DNA of 7,720 bases from JAKLKS01 sp964370855 (GCA_964370855.1 CAYJMF010000166.1:1-7720); one strand, 5' to 3'; positions 1 to 5,806 are shown, numbered from the stretch's first letter. The notes: generated from the letters alone by a model not told the origin. Numbers and translations: made by a program.

Positions 1-44
1 TCGATCGGGTCCGGTCCGGAACGGCCCGGACCGGACCCGCTCGA
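1..44. repeat. Long imperfect inverted repeat (hairpin) at the left edge
   Basis: Bases 6-19 (CGGGTCCGGTCCGG) are the exact reverse complement of 26-39, giving a 14-bp G/C-rich stem with the loop AACGGC. After one mismatch (T5 against C40) the stem continues with TCGA (1-4) against TCGA (41-44), so 18 of 19 positions pair. The window edge cuts it, so it may be longer. No T-run follows on the + strand, so it is not a textbook intrinsic terminator. It may end transcription of a gene to the left in either direction, or be a copy of a dispersed palindromic repeat. The pairing is seen directly; the role is inferred. Confidence 0.6.
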
Positions 45-91
45 AACGGGCGCGTTGGACAGGAGTTCCGTGCGGTTTGCCGTTCTCAAGA

Positions 92-133
92 GGGGAGGGG
101 AGGAGTGGGGTGGGGGGGGCGGGGAGGGGGGGA
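92..133 (+). other. G-rich tract with G-quadruplex potential
   Basis: On the + strand there are at least five runs of four or more G separated by one to six bases: GGGG-A-GGGG-AGGAGT-GGGG-T-G8-C-GGGG-A-G7. This satisfies the usual pattern of four G-runs with short loops. Only the pattern is visible; folding and function are inferred. It could equally be a low-complexity slippage product. Confidence 0.5.
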
Positions 134-458
134 CGGCGGGCATCCCCTGGAGTCCCGATTTTTTCAAAGCACGAATGGTGAACGCCGTCCCCCACGATCC
201 ATGGCCCCGATTCCTGGAACATCCCAGCGGCGCCGGAAGTCGTCTCGACTCCGCTTCCTCTCCCACGGTCCCGGCTAGGAGGCGGGCCGGGCGGGAGGGG
301 GGGGCCCCCCCCCCGGCCCGTGTGGGGCGGCGGGCGGGGGCCCCGCGCCCCCCCCGGGCGGCCCACCCCCGCGGCGGATCCGCGCAACGCCCGCGAGGAC
401 CCCCACGGGACCGATGGGACGGAAGCGAGGATCCGGTCCCTCCCGCCCTCCTGCCCGA

Positions 459-492
459 TTCCACCGCATGTCCCCGCCCCGGTGCCTACACT
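459..492 (+). promoter_or_regulatory. Promoter-like module before the DUF2344-rng unit
   Basis: TTCCACCGC (459-467) is followed 19 nt later by the -10-like hexamer TACACT (487-492), inside the 10-mer TGCCTACACT (483-492). The same 10-mer, with a matching TTCTACCGC upstream, occurs before rplU at 2650-2682. If ACCGCA (463-468) is the -35-like hexamer, the spacer is 18 bp. TACACT ends 13 nt before the ATG at 506, so the transcript would have only a few leader bases, which fits the lack of a Shine-Dalgarno sequence there. The element is inferred from the repeat and its position. Confidence 0.45.
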
Positions 493-505
493 GGGACCAC
501 CGCCC

Positions 506-1171
506 ATGGAAACCTGGAACCGCGTCCGCGTCGTCTTCGGCAAGGAAGGCCGCCTCCGCTTCCTGGGGCAGCTCGACCTCGGGAGGACCCTGGACCGGGC
601 GCTGCGGCTTTCGGGCCTCCCGGCCCGCTTCTCCGAGGGGTTCAACCCGCACCTGCGGCTCTCCTTCCCCTGCGCCTCGCCCACGGGGATGGCCTCCCGC
701 TGCGAGCTCGTCGAGATCCAGGTGGCCGCTCCCGCCGGCGCCGCGGAGGTCCTCGCGCTCCTCGGGCCCGCCATGCCACCGGGGCTCCCCCTGCTGGCGG
801 CGGAGGAGGTCCCCGACGGCGAGAGGCTCCGGCTCCTCTCGGCGGCCTACGATGCCCGCCCGCGGGAGGAGGGGGTGCCCCTCCCCGGGACGGCGGCGCT
901 GGAGGCGCTCCTCGGCAGGGAGTCGGTCCCCGTGGAGAAGCGGGGGAGGTCCGTGGACCTCCGCCCCCTCCTCGAGGAGCTCCGCGGCGGCGCGGGCCGG
1001 CTCGCCATGGTCCTCCGCTTCCGGGACAACGGCGCCACGGCGCGCCCCGAGGACGTCCTCGGCGCCCTCGGGGCCGAACCCCGGGACTTCGTCCTCGAGC
1101 GGACGGCCATGACGGCGACCCTCCGGCGCGGGGAGGCGGAGAGCGTGCGGACCTGGGGGACCCCCTCGTGA
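506..1171 (+). CDS. DUF2344 / TIGR03936-type radical SAM-linked protein
   Basis: A 221-residue protein resembling the radical SAM-linked family (DUF2344, TIGR03936), whose biochemical role is not established. The family N-terminus is plain: RVRVVFGKEGRLRFLGQLDL (residues 6-25) and FSEGFNPHLRLSF (42-54), followed by a GMASRCELVEI-type strand. In many bacteria such proteins are fused to, or encoded beside, a B12-binding radical SAM protein (TIGR03960), often next to RNase E/G. Here no radical SAM gene is seen in the 505 bases upstream. The ATG at 506 is chosen because family similarity begins five residues later; the upstream in-frame extension to 320 is Pro/Arg-rich and unlike the family. No Shine-Dalgarno precedes the ATG, but a -10-like TACACT lies 13 nt upstream. 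The stop overlaps the GTG of the next gene (GTGA), implying translational coupling to RNase G. The family call is fairly sure; the function is unknown. Confidence 0.85.
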   Translation: METWNRVRVVFGKEGRLRFLGQLDLGRTLDRALRLSGLPARFSEGFNPHLRLSFPCASPTGMASRCELVEIQVAAPAGAAEVLALLGPAMPPGLPLLAAEEVPDGERLRLLSAAYDARPREEGVPLPGTAALEALLGRESVPVEKRGRSVDLRPLLEELRGGAGRLAMVLRFRDNGATARPEDVLGALGAEPRDFVLERTAMTATLRRGEAESVRTWGTPS

Positions 1172-2640
1172 ACCGCCGGCTCCTCTTCGATCTCCTCGAC
1201 CCCGAGGAGCACCGCGCCGCCGTCGTGGAGGACGGCCGGCTCGCCGAGCTCTCCCTCGAGATCGAGGACCGGCGCCGCCGCCAGGGGGACATCTACCTCG
1301 GGCGGGTCACCCGGGTGGAGGCCGCCGTGGAGGCCGCCTTCGTGGACATCGGCGCCGAGAAGCCGGGGTTCCTCCACGCCTCCGACGTCATGCCGCTCTA
1401 CGCCGACGACCCCGCGGACCTCACGGCCTTCGAGGCGCGCCCCCGCGGCCCCGGCGCCCGCATCGGGGACCTGCTCCGCGAGGGGAGCCGCGTCCTCGTG
1501 CAGGTCGTGCGCGACGCCATGGGCACCAAGGGACCGAGCCTCACCACCTACATCTCCGTCCCGGGGCGGTGGCTCGTCCTCATGCCCAGCCTGGAGCGCA
1601 TCGGGGTCTCCCGCCGCATCGCCGACCCCGGGGCCCGGGACAGGGTCCGCGCTTCCGTGGAGTCCCTCTCGCCGCCCCCGGGCATGGGCTTCATCGTGCG
1701 CACCGCCGGCGGGGACCGCCCCGCGGAGGACCTCCGCCGCGAGATGGAGGCCCTCCACCGCGTCTTCCTCGGCCTCGGCGAGCGCTGCGGGAGGGAGGCC
1801 CCGCCCCGCCTCCTCCTCCGCGAGGGGAGCCTCCTCGTCCGCACGCTCCGCGACTGGCTCGCCTCGGACGTGGACGAGGTCGTCGTGAACGAGGCCGCGG
1901 CCTTCGAGGAGGCCGGGACCTTCCTCGGCGAGGCGTCCCCCCCGTGGGGCTCCCGCCTCCGCCTCCACGGGGGAGGAGCCCCGCTCTTCCACGAGGAGGG
2001 CATCGAGGCCGCCGTGGACCGGATGTTCGAGCGGCGGGTGCCCCTCCAGGGGGGGGCGTTCCTCCTCGTGGAGCCCACGGAGGCCCTGGTCTCCATCGAC
2101 GTGAACTCCGGGAAGTCCACGAAGTCCGAGGACCAGGAGCAGACGGCCCGGAACGTCAACCTCCTGGCGGCGGCGGAGATCGCGCGCCAGGTCCGGCTCC
2201 GGGACCTCGGCGGCATCATCGTCGTGGACTTCATCGACATGCGCGACGCCGTCCACCGGGAGGAGCTCCACGCCGCCGTGGCGGCGGCCTTCGCCGGGGA
2301 CGGGGAGCGGGTCCGCTTCACGGGTCCCGGGGAGTTCGGCCTCGTCCAGATCACCCGGAAGAGATCGGGCCCGAGCCACCGCCAGGTCCTCCACGAGGGC
2401 TGCCCCTCCTGCCGGGGCCGGGGAGTCGTCCGGACGGCGGCCAGCGCCGCCCTGAGGGCGCTCCGCGAGATCCGCGCCCTGCGCGCCGGCGGGGCCCGCC
2501 GGGCGATCCGCCTGCGGGCCGCCCCGGAGGTGGGGGGGTGGCTGCGGGAGCGGCGCGGCGGGGACCTCGGGGACCTCGGGGTCCGGCTGGAGGACGCCCC
2601 GGGGATGCCCCACGGGGGGTACGAGGCGCGGGAGGAGTAG
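1168..2640 (+). CDS. rng: Ribonuclease E/G family endoribonuclease (RNase G-like)
   Basis: A single-strand-specific endoribonuclease of 490 residues, close to E. coli RNase G (489) and lacking the long C-terminal scaffold of RNase E. It is expected to mature 5' ends of rRNA and turn over mRNA in the cytoplasm. In order: an S1 RNA-binding domain within about 37-120 (GDIYLGRVTRVEAAVEAAFV, then GFLHASDV); the GTKG and LTTYISVPGRWLVLMP block (119-140); and the DNase I-like catalytic region with SIDVNSGKSTKSED (D311) and GGIIVVDFIDM (D354). The 43-residue gap between these aspartates equals that between D303 and D346 of E. coli RNase E, and the zinc-link CPSC (C412, C415) lies 58 residues further on, as in that enzyme. 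The GTG start at 1168 overlaps the upstream stop by 4 nt, has a purine-rich TGGGGGA 7 nt before it, and places the family N-terminus correctly. The open frame continues upstream to 55, but only as a G/C shadow. Near the 3' end GGGGACCTC is repeated in tandem (about 2560-2582), encoding GDLGDL. Confidence 0.95.
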   Translation: MNRRLLFDLLDPEEHRAAVVEDGRLAELSLEIEDRRRRQGDIYLGRVTRVEAAVEAAFVDIGAEKPGFLHASDVMPLYADDPADLTAFEARPRGPGARIGDLLREGSRVLVQVVRDAMGTKGPSLTTYISVPGRWLVLMPSLERIGVSRRIADPGARDRVRASVESLSPPPGMGFIVRTAGGDRPAEDLRREMEALHRVFLGLGERCGREAPPRLLLREGSLLVRTLRDWLASDVDEVVVNEAAAFEEAGTFLGEASPPWGSRLRLHGGGAPLFHEEGIEAAVDRMFERRVPLQGGAFLLVEPTEALVSIDVNSGKSTKSEDQEQTARNVNLLAAAEIARQVRLRDLGGIIVVDFIDMRDAVHREELHAAVAAAFAGDGERVRFTGPGEFGLVQITRKRSGPSHRQVLHEGCPSCRGRGVVRTAASAALRALREIRALRAGGARRAIRLRAAPEVGGWLRERRGGDLGDLGVRLEDAPGMPHGGYEAREE

Positions 2641-2649
2641 CCCGTCATT

Positions 2650-2682
2650 TTCTACCGCCCGCCTCCCTCCCCTGCCTACACT
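2650..2682 (+). promoter_or_regulatory. Promoter-like module before rplU-rpmA
   Basis: TTCTACCGC (2650-2658) is followed 18 nt later by TACACT (2677-2682), inside the 10-mer TGCCTACACT (2673-2682) that also stands before the DUF2344 gene. With ACCGCC (2654-2659) as the -35-like element the spacer is 17 bp. The 78-nt gap after rng is long compared with the tight junction upstream of rng, which supports a separate promoter for the ribosomal protein genes. Transcription starting about 7 nt downstream would give a leader of about 30 nt containing AGGAG at 2703-2707. This is inferred from the shared sequence; no transcript data are available. Confidence 0.5.
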
Positions 2683-2718
2683 CGGGGTTTCCACCATGGA
2701 GCAGGAGCCGGGAACACC

Positions 2719-3030
2719 ATGTACGCGATCGTCAAGGACGGGAACAAGTCGTTCCGCTGCGAGGAGGGGGCCATCCTCCGCCTCGACCTGCGGAAGGGCG
2801 CCGGCAAGGGGGACACCATCACCCTCGACCGGGTCGAGTTCATCGGCGGCGAGAAGCCCCGCGTCGGGACCCCCACGGTGAAGGGCGCGCGCGTCCTCGC
2901 CGAGGTCCGCAAGGAGGTCCGCGGGGACAAGCTCATCGCCTTCAAGTACAAGAACCGCAAGGGTTTCGAGAAGAAGCGCGGGCATCGCCAGCGCTACACC
3001 GAGGTCCGCGTCACGAAGGTCGAGGCGTAG
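2719..3030 (+). CDS. rplU: 50S ribosomal protein bL21
   Basis: A 103-residue protein of normal bL21 length, a component of the large ribosomal subunit that contacts 23S rRNA. The N-terminus MYAIVKDGNKSFRCEEGAIL matches the usual MYAII..GGKQYkV.eGd pattern. A central strand follows (GDTITLDRVEFIGGEKPRVGTPTVKGARV, residues 36-64). The basic hairpin FKYKNRKGFEKKRGHRQRYTEV (about 75-96) carries the family's GHRQxYT signature. The ATG at 2719 is preceded by AGGAG (2703-2707), 11 nt away. An ATG at 2696 lies in another frame and is not the start. It is followed after 37 nt by rpmA, the normal pairing. One oddity is that the usual GGKQY near the N-terminus reads GNKSF. Confidence 0.97.
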   Translation: MYAIVKDGNKSFRCEEGAILRLDLRKGAGKGDTITLDRVEFIGGEKPRVGTPTVKGARVLAEVRKEVRGDKLIAFKYKNRKGFEKKRGHRQRYTEVRVTKVEA

Positions 3031-3067
3031 GCCCCCCGGGGTCGGCGCCAGCTACGGAGAAGCCAAC

Positions 3068-3325
3068 ATGGCTCACAAGAAGGGACAGGGCTCGACGCGC
3101 AACGGGCGCGACAGCAACCCGCAGTACCGCGGCGTGAAGGCCTACGGCGGCGAGGTCGTCCGCGCCGGCTCCATCATCGTCCGCCAGCGCGGCAGCCAGT
3201 TCCACCCCGGCCGCAACGTCGGGGTCGGAAAGGACTGGACCCTCTTCGCCCTCGCCGACGGCGTCGTGGAGTTCGGCGCCGGGCGCAAGGTCCACGTCCT
3301 CCCCGGGGAACCCGCCGCGAACTAG
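3068..3325 (+). CDS. rpmA: 50S ribosomal protein bL27
   Basis: An 85-residue bL27, whose N-terminal arm reaches toward the peptidyl-transferase centre and helps tRNA placement. The start is the classic MAHKKGQGSTRNGRDS. It is followed by YRGVKAYGGEVVRAGSIIVRQRG (about 20-42) and FHPGRNVGVGKDWTLFALADGVVEF (about 45-69), all diagnostic. There is no Firmicutes-type N-terminal extension needing protease cleavage. GGAGA (3056-3060) lies 7 nt before the ATG. It sits 37 nt downstream of rplU and should share its transcript. A G/C-rich hairpin begins on the last base of its stop codon. Relative to common bL27s, a tryptophan stands in GKDWTLFAL where most have Y, F or H. Confidence 0.98.
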   Translation: MAHKKGQGSTRNGRDSNPQYRGVKAYGGEVVRAGSIIVRQRGSQFHPGRNVGVGKDWTLFALADGVVEFGAGRKVHVLPGEPAAN

Positions 3326-3362
3326 CCGCCGGGTCGTGCGCGATGCGGCCTCCTCCGGCGGC
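3325..3362 (+). terminator. Hairpin between rpmA and obg (terminator-like, no T-run)
   Basis: GCCGCCGG (3325-3332) pairs exactly with CCGGCGGC (3355-3362), with a G-T pair possible at 3333/3354 and a loop of about 20 nt. The stem begins at the last base of the rpmA stop codon. No T-run follows on the + strand, so strong intrinsic termination is unlikely. It may attenuate read-through into obg or protect the 3' end of the L21-L27 message. Pairing is seen; the role is inferred. Confidence 0.35.
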
Positions 3363-3370
3363 CCCTGCGG

Positions 3371-3376
3371 TACCAT
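3371..3376 (+). promoter_or_regulatory. Possible -10 box for a leaderless obg transcript
   Basis: TACCAT lies 6 nt before the obg ATG, the spacing expected when transcription starts at or beside the start codon, as in leaderless genes of other high-GC bacteria. The preceding 20 nt have no Shine-Dalgarno-like purine run. TGC shortly before the hexamer recalls the TGC-TAC arrangement of the other two promoter-like modules. No convincing -35 element is seen, so this is tentative. Confidence 0.3.
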
Positions 3377-3382
3377 CCACCC

Positions 3383-4558
3383 ATGTTCCGCGATGAGGCC
3401 CGCATCGACGTCCAGGCAGGCGCTGGGGGCAACGGCAAGATCTCCTTCCGCCGGGAGAAGTGCGTCCCCAAGGGCGGTCCCGACGGCGGCGACGGCGGCC
3501 GCGGCGGCGACGTGGTCCTGCGCTCCACGGCCCAGGTGAACACCCTCTACGACGTCGGCCGCCGCCCCCACTACCGGGCCGCGCCCGGGGGGGACGGGGG
3601 CCCCGTGGATCGCCACGGCTCCAACGGCGAGGACCTCGTTCTCGAAGTCCCCGTGGGCACCCTCGTGCGGGATGCCGTGGAGGGCCACGTCCTCAAGGAC
3701 CTGAAGGCCGACGGGGATTCCGTCGTCGTCGCCCGCGGCGGGAAGGGCGGCCGCGGTAACCACGCCTTCGCCAACGCGACCCGGCAGGTGCCCCGCATCC
3801 GCGAGGAGGGGAAGAACGGGGAGAAGCGGGACCTTTTCCTCGAGCTCCGCGTGGTGGCCGACGTCGGCCTCGTCGGGCTCCCCAACGCGGGCAAGTCCAC
3901 CTTCCTCGCGCGCATTTCCGCGGCGCGCCCGAAGATCGCCGCCTACCCCTTCACCACGGTGGATCCCGTCCTCGGGGTCGTGGCGCTTCCCGGATGGCGG
4001 AGGATGATCGTCGCCGACCTCCCCGGCCTCATCGAGGGGGCCCACGACGGCGCCGGCCTCGGCCACCGCTTCCTCCGCCACACCCGGCGCACCCGGGTCC
4101 TCCTGCACCTCGTCGCGGCCCGGCCCCTCTCGGGGCCGCCCCCCGCGGAGGCGTGGGCCGTGGTCCGCCGGGAACTCGAGGAATACGACCCGGTGCTCGC
4201 GCTCCGCCCCGAGATCCTGCTGCTCACGAAGTGCGATCTCGCGGGCTGGGAGGAGGACAGGGAGGAACTGGAGCGGGCCTCGGGCCGCCCCGTGTATCCT
4301 GTGTCGGCGGTCTCCGGCCTCGGGCTGAAGGAGGTCCTCGGTGCGGCGGCCGCCGCGGTGCAGGAGGCGGGGCCCGACGGGGGGCCGGATTCCGACGGGG
4401 AGCCCGATGCGCCGCCGGGCCCTCCGGGGGCCGCTTCGGGCAAGGCGGGGAAGTCCCGGCGGACGGCCGCCGGCCTCCCCGCGGACGCCGCCCCCCGACG
4501 CCGCCGCGCCCGCCGGGCCGGCGGGAAGGGACGTGGAACGAAGGCCGCGCCGGAGTAG
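3383..4558 (+). CDS. obg: Obg/CgtA GTPase, ribosome-assembly factor
   Basis: A 391-residue essential-type GTPase that binds the 50S subunit during late assembly and links growth to GTP or ppGpp level. The glycine-rich Obg fold spans about 2-158 (MFRDEARIDVQAGAGGNGKI, GGPDGGDGGRGGDVV, GGKGGRGNHAF). The G domain follows: P-loop GLPNAGKST (165-173), switch I PFTTVDP (189-195), G3 DLPGLIEGA (212-220), G4 TKCD (282-285) and G5 SA (308-309). G4 has Thr in place of the usual Asn of NKxD, which some GTPases tolerate. The HVVD that commonly follows switch II reads HLVAARP. From about 325 the protein has an acidic Pro/Gly segment and then a strongly basic Arg/Lys/Ala tail (about 353-391), with no recognisable OCT domain. 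The start is fixed by MFxDEAxI. There is no Shine-Dalgarno. Third in the L21-L27-Obg cluster. Confidence 0.96.
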   Translation: MFRDEARIDVQAGAGGNGKISFRREKCVPKGGPDGGDGGRGGDVVLRSTAQVNTLYDVGRRPHYRAAPGGDGGPVDRHGSNGEDLVLEVPVGTLVRDAVEGHVLKDLKADGDSVVVARGGKGGRGNHAFANATRQVPRIREEGKNGEKRDLFLELRVVADVGLVGLPNAGKSTFLARISAARPKIAAYPFTTVDPVLGVVALPGWRRMIVADLPGLIEGAHDGAGLGHRFLRHTRRTRVLLHLVAARPLSGPPPAEAWAVVRRELEEYDPVLALRPEILLLTKCDLAGWEEDREELERASGRPVYPVSAVSGLGLKEVLGAAAAAVQEAGPDGGPDSDGEPDAPPGPPGAASGKAGKSRRTAAGLPADAAPRRRRARRAGGKGRGTKAAPE

Positions 4559-4561
4559 CGG

Positions 4562-4602
4562 CCCGCGACGGGCCCGGGAGCGCCGCCGCGGCCGGTCGCG
4601 GG
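4562..4602 (+). repeat. Inverted repeat between obg and the PilT/PilU gene
   Basis: CCCGCGAC (4562-4569) pairs exactly with GTCGCGGG (4595-4602). The 25-nt loop contains a further palindrome, GGGCCC. It begins four bases after the obg stop and has no T-run behind it. It may mark the end of the ribosomal-protein/obg unit, but chance pairing is common at this base composition. Confidence 0.25.
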
Positions 4603-4629
4603 GCGCGCGGGGGCCGGAGACAGCGAACG

Positions 4630-4638
4630 AGGAGGTGA
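4630..4638 (+). promoter_or_regulatory. Strong Shine-Dalgarno sequence deciding the GTG start of the PilT/PilU gene
   Basis: AGGAGGTGA is a near-complete match to the anti-Shine-Dalgarno complement, with the GGAGG core ending 6 nt before the GTG at 4642. It shows that the organism uses canonical ribosome binding, in contrast to the SD-less starts of the DUF2344, obg and coaX genes. Confidence 0.75.
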
Positions 4639-4641
4639 GCC

Positions 4642-5802
4642 GTGGGGGAGGAAGCCGGGCTGGGCAATCTCGATTCCGTGGGCGTCCCGATCGGCGAGGA
4701 CGACCTGGACGCCTACTTCCGCATCTGCGTGGAACGGGGGGCCTCGGACCTCTTCCTGCAGACCAACTCCCCGCCCCGCGCCCGCATCAACGGCTCCGTG
4801 CAGACCATCCACGAGGCCCCGATGTCGGCCTCCTACGCGAAAAAGCTCTTCGAGCGCATCCTCACCAAGCGCCAGCAGGAGGTCTACTACCGCGACGGGG
4901 AGATCGACTCCTCCCACGAGATCGAGGGCGTGGGCCGCTTCCGCGCCAACCTCTTCCAGGCGCGCACGAGGATGTCCTTCGTGTTCCGCCACGTGAAGGG
5001 GGAGATCCCCACGATGGAGGACCTGAAGCTCCCTCTCCAGCAGTGCGAGAAGATCGCCGGCCTCAAGCGCGGCATCGTCTTCGCCACGGGGATCACGGGC
5101 TCCGGCAAGACGACGACGCTGGCCTCCATCATCAACCACATCAACACGAACATGGAGAAGCACATCGTCACCCTCGAGGACCCCATCGAGTTCGTGTACA
5201 ACAACAAGCGGAGCCTGATCAACCAGCGCAACATCGGCTCCGACACGATGGACTTCAAGCTCGGCCTGCGCAACGTCGTGCGACAGAACCCCGACGTCAT
5301 CCTCATCGGCGAGTGCCGCGACACGGAGACCATGGAGGCCGCCCTGGCCGCCGCCGAGACGGGGCACCTGGTCTTCACCACGCTCCACACGGTGAACGCC
5401 ATCCAGACCGTGGAGCGCATCCTCTCCTTCTTCCCTCCCCACCAGCACTCCCTCATCCGGCAGCAGATGTCCCTGACGCTGAAGGCCATCATGTCCATGC
5501 GCCTCATCCCCCGCATGGAGGGCTTCGGCCGCGTCCCCGCCATCGAGATGCTCTTCGACACCCCCCGCATCAAGGAACTCCTGCTGGAGGGGAACACGAA
5601 GGCCATCGGCCAGGCCGTGTACGAGGGCCGCGAACACTACGGGACACAGACCTTCAACCAGGCGCTCCACTCGCTCTACAAGGGCGGCCTCATCTCCTTC
5701 GAGGACGCCATCGGCAACGCCGACAACCCCGACGAGCTGAAGCTCGAGATCCGGGGCATCTCCAAGGGCGGCAAGGCCGGCAGCGGGGGAGGCTTCAAGT
5801 AG
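4642..5802 (+). CDS. PilT/PilU-family type IV pilus retraction ATPase (PilU-like)
   Basis: A 386-residue hexameric secretion-type ATPase expected at the cytoplasmic base of a type IV pilus, powering pilin depolymerisation (retraction, twitching). The N-terminal PAS-like domain shows ERGASDLFLQTNSPPRARIN (31-50). In the C-terminal RecA-like domain: Walker A GITGSGKT (150-157), Asp box VTLEDPIEF (176-184), Walker B DVILIGE (218-224) and the His box with H242 and H249 (TGHLVFTTLHT). The C-terminus GTQTFNQALHSLYKGGLISF then EDAIGNADNPDELKLEI (334-370) resembles PilU more than PilT, and the length fits PilU (about 380) rather than PilT (about 345). The residue after Walker B is Cys (GECRD) where GEIRD or GEMRD is usual. 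The GTG start has an excellent Shine-Dalgarno. The PDZ protein gene follows after 48 nt and is probably co-transcribed. No pilin, pilB or pilC is in view. ATPase family is certain; PilU rather than PilT is likely; a type II secretion-related role is possible. Confidence 0.93.
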   Translation: MGEEAGLGNLDSVGVPIGEDDLDAYFRICVERGASDLFLQTNSPPRARINGSVQTIHEAPMSASYAKKLFERILTKRQQEVYYRDGEIDSSHEIEGVGRFRANLFQARTRMSFVFRHVKGEIPTMEDLKLPLQQCEKIAGLKRGIVFATGITGSGKTTTLASIINHINTNMEKHIVTLEDPIEFVYNNKRSLINQRNIGSDTMDFKLGLRNVVRQNPDVILIGECRDTETMEAALAAAETGHLVFTTLHTVNAIQTVERILSFFPPHQHSLIRQQMSLTLKAIMSMRLIPRMEGFGRVPAIEMLFDTPRIKELLLEGNTKAIGQAVYEGREHYGTQTFNQALHSLYKGGLISFEDAIGNADNPDELKLEIRGISKGGKAGSGGGFK

Positions 5803-5806
5803 CGGC

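Larger units (their letters stand above)
45..505. other. Non-coding stretch upstream of the DUF2344 gene
   Basis: No gene is supported here. Reading frames are open only because G/C-rich DNA lacks stops; their translations are Arg/Pro/Gly-rich with no family resemblance. The stretch contains the G-rich tract at 92-133, a lone six-T run (159-164), a patch of G/C palindromes (281-362, including G8 directly followed by C10 at 297-314) and the promoter-like module at 459-492. No tRNA T-loop signature was found on either strand. The 5' part may be the 3' flank of a gene outside the window. The homopolymers also make this the region most prone to sequencing error. Confidence 0.6.

Noticed and set aside
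129..165. Possible intrinsic terminator ending in the six-T run at 159-164
   Set aside because: Only a four-pair stem (CGGG with CCCG) or loose G-run/C-run pairing can be drawn before the T-run; too weak to call.
55..1167. In-frame upstream extension of the RNase G frame (371 extra codons)
   Set aside because: The extension is Arg/Pro/Gly-rich low complexity, runs through the DUF2344 gene in another frame, and the enzyme has full family length from the GTG at 1168.
2618..2652. Possible rng terminator (CGGG...CCCG then TCATTTT)
   Set aside because: The stem is only about four pairs and the T-run is short and interrupted.
847..2985. Long antisense open frame (712 codons) opposite rng and rplU
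   Set aside because: It lies antisense to genes with clear family motifs. Its composition is that expected from the complement of G/C-third-position codons, and no domain is recognisable.
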